A DNA stretch of 50,766 bases from Marinobacter persicus (GTDB lineage Bacteria; Pseudomonadota; Gammaproteobacteria; Pseudomonadales; Oleiphilaceae), in contig NZ_PTIV01000027.1 of NCBI RefSeq assembly GCF_002934325.1, forward strand, positions 1-50,766, read 5' to 3'. The position numbers were made by a program, and so were the translations under genes. Below, in pieces: positions 1 through 8,502 of the stretch. The notes beneath the pieces were generated by a model. It was not told where the DNA came from and ran no database searches. It was given only the letters and a program-made list of their open reading frames with translations. Position 1 is the stretch's first letter. Each line of letters opens with the position of its first letter.

Positions 1-93
1 CCCGCGTCGCTACGCTCCGATGGGTGGCAGCCTTGCTCCGGTCCGGGTGGCAGGCTTCACGTGGAATGGGTGGCAACCTTCAGCGGTTTACGC
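1..93. mobile_element. Possible terminal repeats of an IS21-family insertion sequence
   Basis: Three tandem copies of a degenerate 23-bp unit, each beginning GGGTGGCA, start at 22, 45 and 68. The block then reaches TTTACGCA ending at 93. IS21-family elements carry several direct repeats of roughly this size inside their ends and finish in CA, so I read this as the end of an element whose istA/istB genes lie to the left of the window. No transposase is visible here, so the call rests on repeat layout and family resemblance only. Confidence 0.4.
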
Positions 94-641
94 AGTGGTC
101 ATTGGACGATATTCATTACCGAATTGAGCGACAGAAAGAAGCGATCCGAGCCCTGCTCACTATTGCGCCATCTAACCGCCGGACCGGGATCCTTCATAGC
201 CTGAGGATGGATGCCGTCAATCGATTGCAATCGGATCCGGATCTCACTGCTGAAGACCCGGACGATCGCGAACGCTCAATCGAGAATTTTTACGAGAAAT
301 GCGATCTGTTCAGTGTGACGGAAGCAGGCCTTCGACTAAAAGCACGACGCAAAAACTGGTTGTTGGTTTGGTGGTCGTGCACATTCGTCCTGAGCGCACA
401 AGTCTTTCTCTCTCCGTTTCCTGTGTTTAACTGGATGAATCATGGTTCCTGGCAAGCCGTCGTCTTACCATTGATTTCCGCGACCTATTTAACGGTCTGG
501 ATTGGAATAGTTTGGGACAACCGGCAGGGCAAAAAGCTCAAGCGCGAAGACATTGATCTGATGAAATCTCATCGTCCGGAACTGCCACACATCATTGTGC
601 ACGCGGTGGATGAGTTGCTTGAGGAACATTATCAGTCTTGA
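24..641 (+). CDS. Hypothetical membrane protein, possibly 5'-truncated by an insertion sequence
   Basis: I do not recognise a family. The reading frame encodes a charged N-terminal half followed by two hydrophobic segments around residues 112-135 and 145-165, and then a short charged tail, so an inner-membrane protein with two membrane spans is likely. The start is doubtful: the GTG at 24 and the in-frame ATG at 66 both lie inside the 23-bp repeat block, neither has a clear Shine-Dalgarno, and the next in-frame ATG is at about residue 62. I infer that an element landed in or just before the gene, so the native N-terminus may be lost. It could still be expressed from a start inside the repeats. 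Confidence 0.45.
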   Translation: MAALLRSGWQASRGMGGNLQRFTQWSLDDIHYRIERQKEAIRALLTIAPSNRRTGILHSLRMDAVNRLQSDPDLTAEDPDDRERSIENFYEKCDLFSVTEAGLRLKARRKNWLLVWWSCTFVLSAQVFLSPFPVFNWMNHGSWQAVVLPLISATYLTVWIGIVWDNRQGKKLKREDIDLMKSHRPELPHIIVHAVDELLEEHYQS

Positions 642-712
642 TGACGTCATTGGTTCTCGATGTCTGCGCCAAAAATATCCTCACAGCAGGTGCATTTCCG
701 GACGCTTGGCTA

Positions 713-1001
713 GTTTGGCACGCCAAACCTCTGTTCATGGCAACGTGACTGCCGTCCAAATTTGGACGGATTCAATCACAGAGTACGGTAGTTGTGGACA
801 ATCCAGGCCTTCCTCACCTCAGGCCATAGATTTTGAATAGAAGGAGAGGCGCTGCGTTACAAGCCCGGTCAGCTGACCTTCCCCCGCTTACATACTGGTC
901 CCAGCTACCCAGCGTTGACTAATAGATAGCCAAACCTTGCACGCCTCCCAAAGGCTTCACCTCTCTGCTTCCAGTGCAGACGCTTTTTCGTAGGTTTGGC
1001 T
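713..1001. repeat. Cluster of inverted GCCAAACCT-type repeats
   Basis: GTTTGGC at 713-719 and GCCAAAC at 722-728 form a dyad with a 2-bp centre. The 9-mer GCCAAACCT occurs at 722-730 and 929-937, and its reverse complement at 992-1000. The last two extend to a 10-bp inverted pair (AGCCAAACCT at 928-937, AGGTTTGGCT at 992-1001). The whole stretch from 642 to 1028 has no convincing gene. Such a cluster upstream of a recombinase operon could be binding sites for a recombinase or regulator, but that role is inferred. Confidence 0.55.
752..769. promoter_or_regulatory. Perfect 18-bp palindrome, operator-like
   Basis: CCGTCCAAATTTGGACGG reads identically on both strands with no spacer. It sits between the two halves of the GCCAAACCT repeat cluster and outside any credible gene. 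A dimeric repressor site or a recombinase core site are both possible; nothing in the sequence decides between them. Confidence 0.6.
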
Positions 1002-1028
1002 TCCCTCCTTCTAGTGAATAAGAAGGCA

Positions 1029-1184
1029 TCACTGTTTCATCAGATATTCGATGGCTTTTACAGATTTTTGCCGCAACTCGCTGATCTCAGAACGTGTCAT
1101 TCGGTATGGCTTCTGCGTAGGTGCCTCCTTGGGCATTTTTACGCGGGCTGATTTGGTGGCTGTGGGCTTCCTGGAGTCTTGCAT
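1029..1184 (-). CDS. Small basic protein of 51 residues
   Basis: A minus-strand frame from ATG at 1184 to TGA at 1029 encodes a 51-residue, strongly basic protein beginning MQDSRKPTATKSARVK and ending in a probable helix (SEISELRQKSVKAIEYLMKQ). The Shine-Dalgarno GAGGGGG sits about 6 bases upstream of the ATG, which is the main support for it being real. It is divergent from the recombinase operon that starts at 1545. I do not recognise a family; a small DNA-binding accessory or directionality factor for the adjacent recombinases is a guess from position and charge only. Confidence 0.55.
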   Translation of the reverse strand: MQDSRKPTATKSARVKMPKEAPTQKPYRMTRSEISELRQKSVKAIEYLMKQ

Positions 1185-1544
1185 CAGAATCCCCCTCTAT
1201 GAGTTGAGTCCTGCATTATTTCATTGGTAATCGATGATTTCCTCCGGTTTATACATGCTGCCTGGTTCACCGACCGTTTGAGCTACAGCTTATGGACGAG
1301 CTTGGGGGAGGCGTCTAGACCCGAAATGTTGGCTAAGTAAGTTGGGCTGTTTTCACTAAACGGGAGGGGGCTAAATTTGCGAATAGGCGCAAAGCCTATC
1401 GAAAATCGGGTAAAATTTGCGAATTTCGTCGATTTCCACACATCGGGTTTTTCCTGTGGTATTGCTATGTGTCGTTGGGGAGGGCAAAGGTCCGCGCTGT
1501 CATCAAGGAATGCTTATGGCTACAGCTATTCCTAAGAGGAATAT
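1185..1544. other. Intergenic region upstream of the recombinase operon
   Basis: This 360-bp divergent gap has no credible protein-coding gene. It contains the direct repeats and overlapping dyads described at 1373-1424. A possible 10-codon leader begins at ATG 1516 (MATAIPKRNI) and its TGA overlaps the TTG start of the next gene. No confident promoter was found by eye. Confidence 0.4.
1373..1424. repeat. Direct repeats and overlapping dyads, possible recombinase or regulator sites
   Basis: AAATTTGCGAAT occurs at 1373-1384 and again at 1413-1424, exactly 40 bp apart (about four helical turns). Between them lie two overlapping inverted repeats: TTTGCG (1376-1381) with CGCAAA (1388-1393), and ATAGGC (1383-1388) with GCCTAT (1394-1399). 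The position just upstream of the recombinase operon suggests control or attachment sites, which is inference. Confidence 0.5.
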
Positions 1545-2186
1545 TTGAGTTGGTGCAGCCGGATTTTGGCGTCCAATCCCATGAGAAAATGGAATGGTGA
1601 TTTCAGCTACGAGGTAAAAATCATGGATGCGGTGGAAGACCTCCTGGAGAGGCCAAAGCTTAAATTTGTGCGGATTGATCAGATTGACCCAGTAACGATC
1701 GACGAGGGGGCTTTGCTCGAAATTTTAACGGCCCCGGTTCCCGCACTGAAACGTGGCGAAGGGTTAACGAAGCTTGCCGTCGAACTGGCTACCTGGCTCA
1801 ACCCACCTTTGCTTTACCCGCAGAAGGGCGCGAGGCGATACGGGGTGCAGGGAAATTTTCGCTCAGTCGAACTATGCCAAGGCCTTCCGGGTGATATGAA
1901 AATTCCTGCGTTGGTCACCAGCCAGCCTACCGGAGGCTTGTCGGTGGCCGATCTTTCAAATTTGACGATTTGTACGAATATCGTCACTCAAGGGCTTGAT
2001 CTCTCACATTCTCCTCAATCACTTGTACAGCTAATTAAGTTATCGAACCCTGACCTACTGATGGCTCTGTCGCCTTGCTTTCGAAGCCGGACTGCAATGG
2101 AGGAGTGGCTGGGCGTTAACCGAAGGCTACAGCTTACGGATCCTAAGTTCGCATCGTCTCCTCTTGGCCAGCAAAGTTTTCTGTGA
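1545..2186 (+). CDS. ParB-like N-terminal-domain protein, first gene of the recombinase operon
   Basis: The 213-residue product has a stretch (residues about 38-125) patterned like the ParB N-terminal fold: KFVRIDQIDP near the start, then YGVQGNFRSVELCQG followed by IPALVTSQ, which resembles the Y-x-V-x-G-x-x-R ... IP-x-x-V pattern. No partner ParA is present, so a plasmid-partition role is unlikely; a DNA-binding or CTP-switch-like accessory role for the recombinases is speculation. TTG at 1545 is chosen because AAGAGGA lies just upstream; an ATG at 1581 lacks such a site. The next gene begins 8 bases after its stop, so they are probably cotranscribed and coupled. Confidence 0.55.
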   Translation: MSWCSRILASNPMRKWNGDFSYEVKIMDAVEDLLERPKLKFVRIDQIDPVTIDEGALLEILTAPVPALKRGEGLTKLAVELATWLNPPLLYPQKGARRYGVQGNFRSVELCQGLPGDMKIPALVTSQPTGGLSVADLSNLTICTNIVTQGLDLSHSPQSLVQLIKLSNPDLLMALSPCFRSRTAMEEWLGVNRRLQLTDPKFASSPLGQQSFL

Positions 2187-2193
2187 GGTAGTT

Positions 2194-4566
2194 ATGCCGT
2201 CAATTTTTCAGGATTTTGTGGATCTTCCTGTAGCTGAACAGTTCGAACGCCTCGTTATTCCGAGAGAGGACTGGAAAGGTATCAATTATGTGCAACGAGC
2301 GCTCGAACGGATTTTGCCCGCGTTTGTTGAACAGGGTTATGAGTTTGTTGCTGCTGAGAATCTGGCCTCCATTTGCCGTGACGGACGAATGGGGGAGTAT
2401 CTCGAGAAAAAATCTGCCTCGGATGCTGGTGGTTTTCAAACGGTGTACCCGCAGCATGGTGGCCTTTACGCATTGGGTAAAGATGAGTTGTTTGAGCCCC
2501 AGAGAATTGCTTTGGCCGTTTTTGTTATGGCCTGCGTTGAGCAGTGGCGACATTCCCTTAAAGATAAAAACGACCCGGCGGCGAGTAAGGATTTTAATAA
2601 ACGACACGTGGTGGTTTGGCGAGCGATTCGTAAAATCTCGGGGCCAGCGCTGCATTATTTGCCGTCACTGGATCAGCCGGTGGATCGAATTCATGATGAT
2701 GTAGAAGAGGCTATGCAGGGTTTAGATGAGCGCAAATTGGCAGATCACGGAGCACAGAAGAATTATTTAGGCTACTTGAGGTTGTTCCTCGAATCTTATC
2801 TAGGTTGGCGGAAATATGAGCCTCGTTCACAATCTAAGCAGATCGAGAAGGACTCTGCGGAGCAGTGGCTACTAGAGAAAAAAATCCCGGTGGAGAAACG
2901 TGACCCGGATTCCGAGATCATCTCAGGGGCCTCGGAAATCAGGCAAATTGAGTTTCGCCGCTCCGTAGAGGCTCTGAGATCGTCGGATCATTTCAAGGAC
3001 GGAATTGCACCGGAGGAGCTTTCGGATAGTCCCTCGTTTCATCAAGCTGTTACGCCCATCCACACTAAGCGGGGCGGATCTCTCACGCAATCAGTTCGAA
3101 CCCAGGTCAGTAGGCAGATGCACCGTCGTCGACTGGCCCAGCTACTACCCGAGCGATGGGAGGTGCTGAACGATGATGAGCTGCGCAAGCTCGGAATCCT
3201 ATTACTCGACGACGGTCGCCATTTTGAGCCCACGACCATCCTGGCTCTGTCATTGATGTTGTTGACAGGCCGGGAGCTGGATGAGGTGCTGAAAGCTAGA
3301 GTCGGTAACAATCAGTGCCAGCTGCCGGAAAGGCCGCCATCAAGCGGCGTCTATGTGCTGGCCGAATCCGGCGAATGGCACACAGGTATCAAAAAACCAG
3401 ACGATCGGCGATTGCGAAAGGGTAAATATAAACCAGCGCTTGAGTTGCATTATCAAAGCATTACCTTGCCGTTTCCACCGGTCATATGGGAGCGGATCAA
3501 GGCGCTGGTGAGAAAGCGGGCGAGTTCAGCAAAAAAACAATGCGCCTCGCTTTTTCGGAAAGCGGAAACCGCATCCGTTAGGTCGGAAGTGAAGGCGATT
3601 ATCGCCGAGATTAATAGCAGAAGGAGAGCACGGCTGACGCAGTTCCGCATTGCGTATCAGCTGACAGAGGAGCTGCATCAGAAAGGTGGTGATTTAATTG
3701 AGGCATGCCTGGTTACAAACCGTGAACCGCCATCTGGTCCTTCAGCCGCCATTTATTATCATCATACGTGCCGCCAGAGATTGGTTGAGCGGTATGTTGA
3801 AGTTACATCTCGATGGCAGACCTTGTGGTGCCCAAATGAGCCCGTGAAAAACCAGCAGATTACCCTGCCGATTGATGGAAATGTCGGTTCAGACCTGGTG
3901 ATTCAGGAGAGCCTGGTAAGGCAATCCTTCAAGGGTCTCAGGGAACAAGCCAAATTGGATTATGCCCGACAAGGTCAGGCCGGCGGTTTGAGATCACTGC
4001 ATAACGCCATAATGAATTACCTGGTGATGATGATTTATTGGATGACCGGTTATCGGGCTGTTCAGGATCCGATCGCCAGGGCCAGTGATTTCAACCTCAA
4101 ACGCAGAATCCTGTTTATTACAGATAAGACCGGAGAAGGAGCCAGTCATGCACGGATGGTGCCGCTTTGTCAGGTATTAGCGGATCAGCTGTCGATTTAT
4201 AAGAAACACGCAGCTAACGTGCGTGCCCGCCTAAGCGTGTTAGATCGCGAAAGACAACCGACATTCCTGTTCTACCTCGATGAGGACCTCAATGAGGTGC
4301 AGGTTCGTCCGAAAACCATCAGCAACTATTTGTGGGCGTATAGCCTGCCGCTGAACTTCAGCCGCCATTGGCTACGCGGCAGCCTCAGGGAACAAGGAGT
4401 GCCCGGGGCTTATGTGAATGCATTTATGGGGCACTGGGGTATTGGTCAAGAGCCCTGGGGTAAACACTCCAGTATCGATCCGTTAGATTATTGCGATGTT
4501 GTGGGCAGCGCAATGGACAAGCTGAGCCAGAGGCTGGGGCTTGAGACGATCACGGAGGTGTATTAA
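2194..4566 (+). CDS. Large tyrosine-type site-specific recombinase (about 790 residues)
   Basis: The C-terminal third holds the tyrosine recombinase catalytic set: Arg621 in TGYRAVQDPIA, His725 and Arg728 in RHWLRGSL, His747 in AFMGHW and a candidate nucleophile Tyr766 in DPLDYCDVV. About 550 residues upstream of this domain are not assignable and make the protein roughly twice the usual length of phage integrases. ATG at 2194 follows GAGG by 6 bases and is preferred to the upstream in-frame TTG at 2164. Its TAA overlaps the ATG of the next recombinase by one base, implying translational coupling and probably joint action on the same sites. Large integrases of this type occur in Tn554-like and GInt-type elements. 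Confidence 0.85.
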   Translation: MPSIFQDFVDLPVAEQFERLVIPREDWKGINYVQRALERILPAFVEQGYEFVAAENLASICRDGRMGEYLEKKSASDAGGFQTVYPQHGGLYALGKDELFEPQRIALAVFVMACVEQWRHSLKDKNDPAASKDFNKRHVVVWRAIRKISGPALHYLPSLDQPVDRIHDDVEEAMQGLDERKLADHGAQKNYLGYLRLFLESYLGWRKYEPRSQSKQIEKDSAEQWLLEKKIPVEKRDPDSEIISGASEIRQIEFRRSVEALRSSDHFKDGIAPEELSDSPSFHQAVTPIHTKRGGSLTQSVRTQVSRQMHRRRLAQLLPERWEVLNDDELRKLGILLLDDGRHFEPTTILALSLMLLTGRELDEVLKARVGNNQCQLPERPPSSGVYVLAESGEWHTGIKKPDDRRLRKGKYKPALELHYQSITLPFPPVIWERIKALVRKRASSAKKQCASLFRKAETASVRSEVKAIIAEINSRRRARLTQFRIAYQLTEELHQKGGDLIEACLVTNREPPSGPSAAIYYHHTCRQRLVERYVEVTSRWQTLWCPNEPVKNQQITLPIDGNVGSDLVIQESLVRQSFKGLREQAKLDYARQGQAGGLRSLHNAIMNYLVMMIYWMTGYRAVQDPIARASDFNLKRRILFITDKTGEGASHARMVPLCQVLADQLSIYKKHAANVRARLSVLDRERQPTFLFYLDEDLNEVQVRPKTISNYLWAYSLPLNFSRHWLRGSLREQGVPGAYVNAFMGHWGIGQEPWGKHSSIDPLDYCDVVGSAMDKLSQRLGLETITEVY

Positions 4567-7500
4567 TGGAACCAAATGCCGCCGTGATTTGGAGTGGTTG
4601 GCTGGCGCCCATTCACAAACTACAGGCTAGCCTGGAGCGCTCAGAACAGAAAAAACCGTCTGGAGATCAACGTCGAGCGCTGGATAGAAAGTGGGAAAAA
4701 CTGGAACAGATAAGAGCGGCGCTCGCTCGACTGGAACAGTGGGATGAAGAACTCTATCGCGGTGTATCACTCTGTGAGCGCTCACACGATGATATCAATG
4801 AGCTGGTTACAGTAGTCTGTGCGAACAGTGACGGTTATGTTTACCGCAACGTACACCGCTATTTAATCCAGGGTTTAGAACGGGGCATCAAAGCGCTGGA
4901 TTGGAAACTGCCTCTGCCAGCACCGTTGTCCGTCAATAGAACGGAGCCGTCCAACCTGACACCGGAGGTCGGTCAACGACTGATCCAGTTTGATCGGCTA
5001 GAGGAGGCCTTCTGGGAAAGCCTGAGTGCCCCACGACCTCAGCTAGATCGGCTGGCTATGGAGTTCGATGCCGGACAACTGCTCTATTCATTCGTTGCTC
5101 ATTCTGGCGTGCTTAATCAAAACCTGATTGAGCGACTTCCTGCGGCCATTCAGGCCGGGGTCAGGATAGAAGAAAATATCGTTTGGCTGGATCTGGATGA
5201 TGGACGGTTAGGAGAGTCGTCCACTGTTGAAGGGGCACAGAAGCCATTGCTCAAGCGCCGTATTTTCCCGGCACCGGTAACTCAGCTTTTGCTAAGACGA
5301 TGGCATGAACATTGGAAAAAACAGTGGCCGACGGTCGATAGGGACAGGCCGGACCGATATCCGCATTTCAAGTACCTTCTGAAACCTTATGTTGCGCAGT
5401 TGGCGCTTAGGGCTGATCTACCTCCGGCGGTAGCGCAAGATGTTGTCGGTATCGCTCAGGCCGCAGCGGCGTGCGAGCTGCCGATCTCGTTAGTTAATTA
5501 TTGCCGCAACACCTTGCTCGGTGTGCCGGTCTCTCCCGAAAACTGGTGCCGGGTACTAACAGGGAAGCGGCAGTTGCCGGAGGCTGAACAAGAATCGACA
5601 GATGAAGATGTGCTGGGCCAAACACAGTGCATGAATGTTCAGCCAAAAACCGAGTTTTCGGATCAACAGACGTTATTGGAGAGCCTGAGGGCGGGCATCC
5701 GAACAACCAAGCGAAAGGCCTGCGTGGGTTGGATAGCGCAATTTATTGAGCAGGAGGATGTTTCTCCCATTCTGAAACTTATGGGGCATTGGGCCCAATA
5801 CATGATCATCAGTGGTGGGAAGAAGAAAGATAGCCTCTTATTGATGTCCATTTCTGATTATCTCCTTTCAATTAAACCATTGCTTGACCATGCGGAGGTC
5901 TTTGTCGACCCATTTGGGCTGGATGCTGATACATGGCAATCGGTCTATGACAATATCGTAAATCAGTCCTACGGTGGTGGGGAGCGATCGTATCGGCTTG
6001 GGATGTTCCATGAGTTCCTCGAAACGGTTTACAACGTTCCTCCGGTTGATATCGATGGATCCGGCCGCATCAGCAAGGTTGACGCCAGAATACTCACTCC
6101 AGAGGAATACCGGCGTGCTCGCTTGCTTCTACAAAAAAAGGCACAGACAGACCGCTGGGCGCCTTTACAAGAAGTTTTGCTCATCATGGGATATCGCTGT
6201 GGTTTGAGGCGTAATGAAGCCTTGAGTCGGCTGTTTGCCGATTTTCCTGGTATCGACGATCCCGTTATCGACGATGTTCGTTTATTGGTTCGACCCAATA
6301 AAAACGGCCAGATAAAAAGTGATGCAGGGACACGCTCACTACGATTGCGTCATCTGCTGACAAGCCATGAGCTTGAGTGTTTGGCCCGCTTTTATGCCGA
6401 GCGTCGAGAGGTGATTCCCGGACACCCGGAGATGTGGTCCATTTTTTCTGAGCATGGTGCTGGGTCAGGCCCGGTCCAATCTTATTTGGTATTTAAACCC
6501 TTGACCCGGTTGTTGCAGGAGATCACTGGCGATCCGGCGTTCAGGTTCCACAATCTGCGGCACAGTTTCGTTAGTTGGACGTTGTTGCGGTTATTGGAAA
6601 GCCGCCCAGGAGAACATATGCCGCCACGGTGTTGGACAGGTGCGCTTCACCACGAAGAGCTTCTTGCGACGGACAGACCGTTTTGGAAAACCCTCGGATA
6701 TCACACGCAAAGTCAGGCGTTATGGGCACTGGCGGCATGGGCTGGACATGCGTCGCCAACAATAACCCTGCAGAAATACGCCCATCTGGTGGATTGGCTG
6801 GTTAGATCGCACCTGTGGAATCGAAGAAATCCCGAACTAACGGTACAGGAGCAAGCGGATCTGTTGGGGAAATCCGTTGCAGCTGTAGAGAAACATCGAT
6901 ATCGCAAGAAAGTGGGAGAAAATTACCATCGTGCGAGTGATCTTGCCCAGAGCCTGATTGATCGCTGGCCATCAAAAGGCCAGCGGAAAAATCCGCCATT
7001 AAATGATGTTACTGAAGTGAGCATTGAAGGTGCCTTGGCGAGGGATGCAAGCGATCGGCATCAGGTTCGGTATCTCGATGCTTACAAATTGATGTTGGCA
7101 ACAGAAGCAGATGTTCCTGTTGGTGAGGCTAAGATGGTTCCTCGGGGCTTAAAAGCCGCTGCAGACCTGTGCGAGGTGAGGTACCAAGACGCAATAAGGT
7201 GGCACTGCAATGCAGTTTACGTCATGAGCCTGCGAACCCATAAAAAACGTGCAAGGCCTGCATCCTCATTGGCAACGCCTGGGCACTTTGGCTCCAGGAT
7301 GTCGCGAGAAGACGAATTGGTCTTGAGGCCTTTAAATGAAAAGGATATGTCCAAAGGTCCGGTCGAACTCAGGAGCTTCATCAGCCCTCCTAACACCCCT
7401 GACACAAGGTCTTACGCGCATCGATTTTTCTACAGATTACTCGATTGGTATGAAGAGAAACCGGAAGAGGCCTTGGATTGCATCTGGAACCTTTTAAGCA

Positions 7501-7922
7501 ACAGCACGAGAAGTGACTCAAAGCCTCATTATCCAAACACGGAGGGGTGGCGTAGGCACTATCGGTTTCTGTGCGAACTGCAGCTTAAATCCAGATGTAC
7601 GATTGACGTTCGGGTGAACAAGCAGGTTGACGAAAAAGCGACAATTAAACACTGGGCCGAGGTCTACGGCACAGAACCTCGTTATGTGCGGGTTATTAAG
7701 CCGACACGTAAAAAGCGGTATGAGAATCTGGTGATCGATTCGGTTTCGGTCCGGCCACCGGGCAGGCTCAATAAAAAACAAAACCTGCTATGGCGGGTGA
7801 TGCGCTTTGTGGCGATGACCGTTTACGTCATCAAAGCAGATCCCTCAGAAGAGGCTCGACAACTCTATGAAGAGCAGTTTGGCCTGGCAGTGCCCTGTGA
7901 TGAGCAATGCCAAGCCGAGTGA
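4566..7922 (+). CDS. Very large tyrosine-type recombinase (1118 residues) with C-terminal extension
   Basis: All catalytic landmarks are visible: Arg544 in GYRCGLRRNEAL, His662 and Arg665 in FHNLRHSFVSW, His728 in WAGHASPTITL and Tyr738 in LQKYAHLVDW. Beyond the tyrosine lies an unusual extension of about 380 residues that begins with a probable helix-turn-helix (TVQEQADLLGKSVAAVEKH). The N-terminal 530 residues are unassigned. The start overlaps the stop of the preceding recombinase as TAATG. The stop is only 3 bases from the stop of a convergent gene at 7926, so no room exists for a separate terminator. I infer that the two recombinases work together in integration of one element; the extension may bind target DNA. 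Confidence 0.85.
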   Translation: MEPNAAVIWSGWLAPIHKLQASLERSEQKKPSGDQRRALDRKWEKLEQIRAALARLEQWDEELYRGVSLCERSHDDINELVTVVCANSDGYVYRNVHRYLIQGLERGIKALDWKLPLPAPLSVNRTEPSNLTPEVGQRLIQFDRLEEAFWESLSAPRPQLDRLAMEFDAGQLLYSFVAHSGVLNQNLIERLPAAIQAGVRIEENIVWLDLDDGRLGESSTVEGAQKPLLKRRIFPAPVTQLLLRRWHEHWKKQWPTVDRDRPDRYPHFKYLLKPYVAQLALRADLPPAVAQDVVGIAQAAAACELPISLVNYCRNTLLGVPVSPENWCRVLTGKRQLPEAEQESTDEDVLGQTQCMNVQPKTEFSDQQTLLESLRAGIRTTKRKACVGWIAQFIEQEDVSPILKLMGHWAQYMIISGGKKKDSLLLMSISDYLLSIKPLLDHAEVFVDPFGLDADTWQSVYDNIVNQSYGGGERSYRLGMFHEFLETVYNVPPVDIDGSGRISKVDARILTPEEYRRARLLLQKKAQTDRWAPLQEVLLIMGYRCGLRRNEALSRLFADFPGIDDPVIDDVRLLVRPNKNGQIKSDAGTRSLRLRHLLTSHELECLARFYAERREVIPGHPEMWSIFSEHGAGSGPVQSYLVFKPLTRLLQEITGDPAFRFHNLRHSFVSWTLLRLLESRPGEHMPPRCWTGALHHEELLATDRPFWKTLGYHTQSQALWALAAWAGHASPTITLQKYAHLVDWLVRSHLWNRRNPELTVQEQADLLGKSVAAVEKHRYRKKVGENYHRASDLAQSLIDRWPSKGQRKNPPLNDVTEVSIEGALARDASDRHQVRYLDAYKLMLATEADVPVGEAKMVPRGLKAAADLCEVRYQDAIRWHCNAVYVMSLRTHKKRARPASSLATPGHFGSRMSREDELVLRPLNEKDMSKGPVELRSFISPPNTPDTRSYAHRFFYRLLDWYEEKPEEALDCIWNLLSNSTRSDSKPHYPNTEGWRRHYRFLCELQLKSRCTIDVRVNKQVDEKATIKHWAEVYGTEPRYVRVIKPTRKKRYENLVIDSVSVRPPGRLNKKQNLLWRVMRFVAMTVYVIKADPSEEARQLYEEQFGLAVPCDEQCQAE

Positions 7923-7925
7923 GAT

Positions 7926-8201
7926 TCAGGCGGGGTCTATGAATTGAATATGGAGGTGTTTCGCACCTTTGCCCGAGCCCATTTTCAGAGCGGCATGAAT
8001 TTTTTCGCCGGGTTGTGGGGCCCAGTCCGTTGGTACGCGAAGCTCATGAAGAGCGGCAACCGCGTGGCGGCCTTTGCAGTAGAGAACCAGCCGCCAGACC
8101 TTCATCCCCCGAAATCGTTTGGGTAGCAGCTCGACGCTCAGAATAGTGAAAACGTCAGCCCAATAGGCCAGACGGATACCGGCCTTGTGAGTGTCAGTCA
8201 T
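7926..8201 (-). CDS. Hypothetical protein, last gene of the integrase module
   Basis: The 91-residue product is basic and shows no motif I recognise. It contains an evenly spaced pattern of hydrophobic residues (VWRLVLYCKGRHAVAALHEL) suggesting a small folded domain rather than noise. Its ATG overlaps the end of the preceding gene by 8 bases (8194-8201), so it is the fourth cistron of an overlapping operon with an excisionase-like gene, an integrase and another small gene. The tight coupling suggests a function tied to the mobile module, such as replication or recombination control, but this is inference. Confidence 0.6.
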   Translation of the reverse strand: MTDTHKAGIRLAYWADVFTILSVELLPKRFRGMKVWRLVLYCKGRHAVAALHELRVPTDWAPQPGEKIHAALKMGSGKGAKHLHIQFIDPA

Positions 8202-8502
8202 GCTTCTCCTCCTCGATGCAGTTCAACGTGGATTCCAGCTGACTGACATACCAGCCCATGCTCTCCCGGGACGGATGCATGCGGTGTGTCAGCATTTGCT
8301 GACACACCCAGGTTTCCAAAGCCTCGAGGTTGGAGCGCTCGCCGCCCAACCCCAGATGAATGACGAGCTCTCGTCCCGGCGCAATCTGAAATGCTGCATT
8401 CAGCGCACCGGCCATATTGCGGATCATCCGGCGCTCACGAGGGATCAGGTTTGTTACCGGGATAAACGTCATCGGCAGAGTAGGATTCAGCTCAGTGCTC
8501 AT
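8194..8502 (-). CDS. Hypothetical protein, third gene of the integrase module
   Basis: I chose ATG at 8502 (MSTELNPTLPMTF), which overlaps the integrase stop by 11 bases; a longer frame reaching 8568 would lie largely inside the integrase gene. The product of 102 residues has no recognised domain. Its C-terminal half is rich in conserved-looking aromatic and acidic residues (ESMGWYVSQLESTLNC, then IEEEKHD). The overlap at both ends with neighbouring genes argues strongly for an authentic coupled cistron. Function is unknown. Confidence 0.6.
   Translation of the reverse strand: MSTELNPTLPMTFIPVTNLIPRERRMIRNMAGALNAAFQIAPGRELVIHLGLGGERSNLEALETWVCQQMLTHRMHPSRESMGWYVSQLESTLNCIEEEKHD

Noticed and set aside
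595..840. 81-codon plus-strand frame after the first membrane-protein ORF
   Set aside because: It overlaps that ORF, has no ribosome binding site, shows unnatural composition and runs through the palindrome block.
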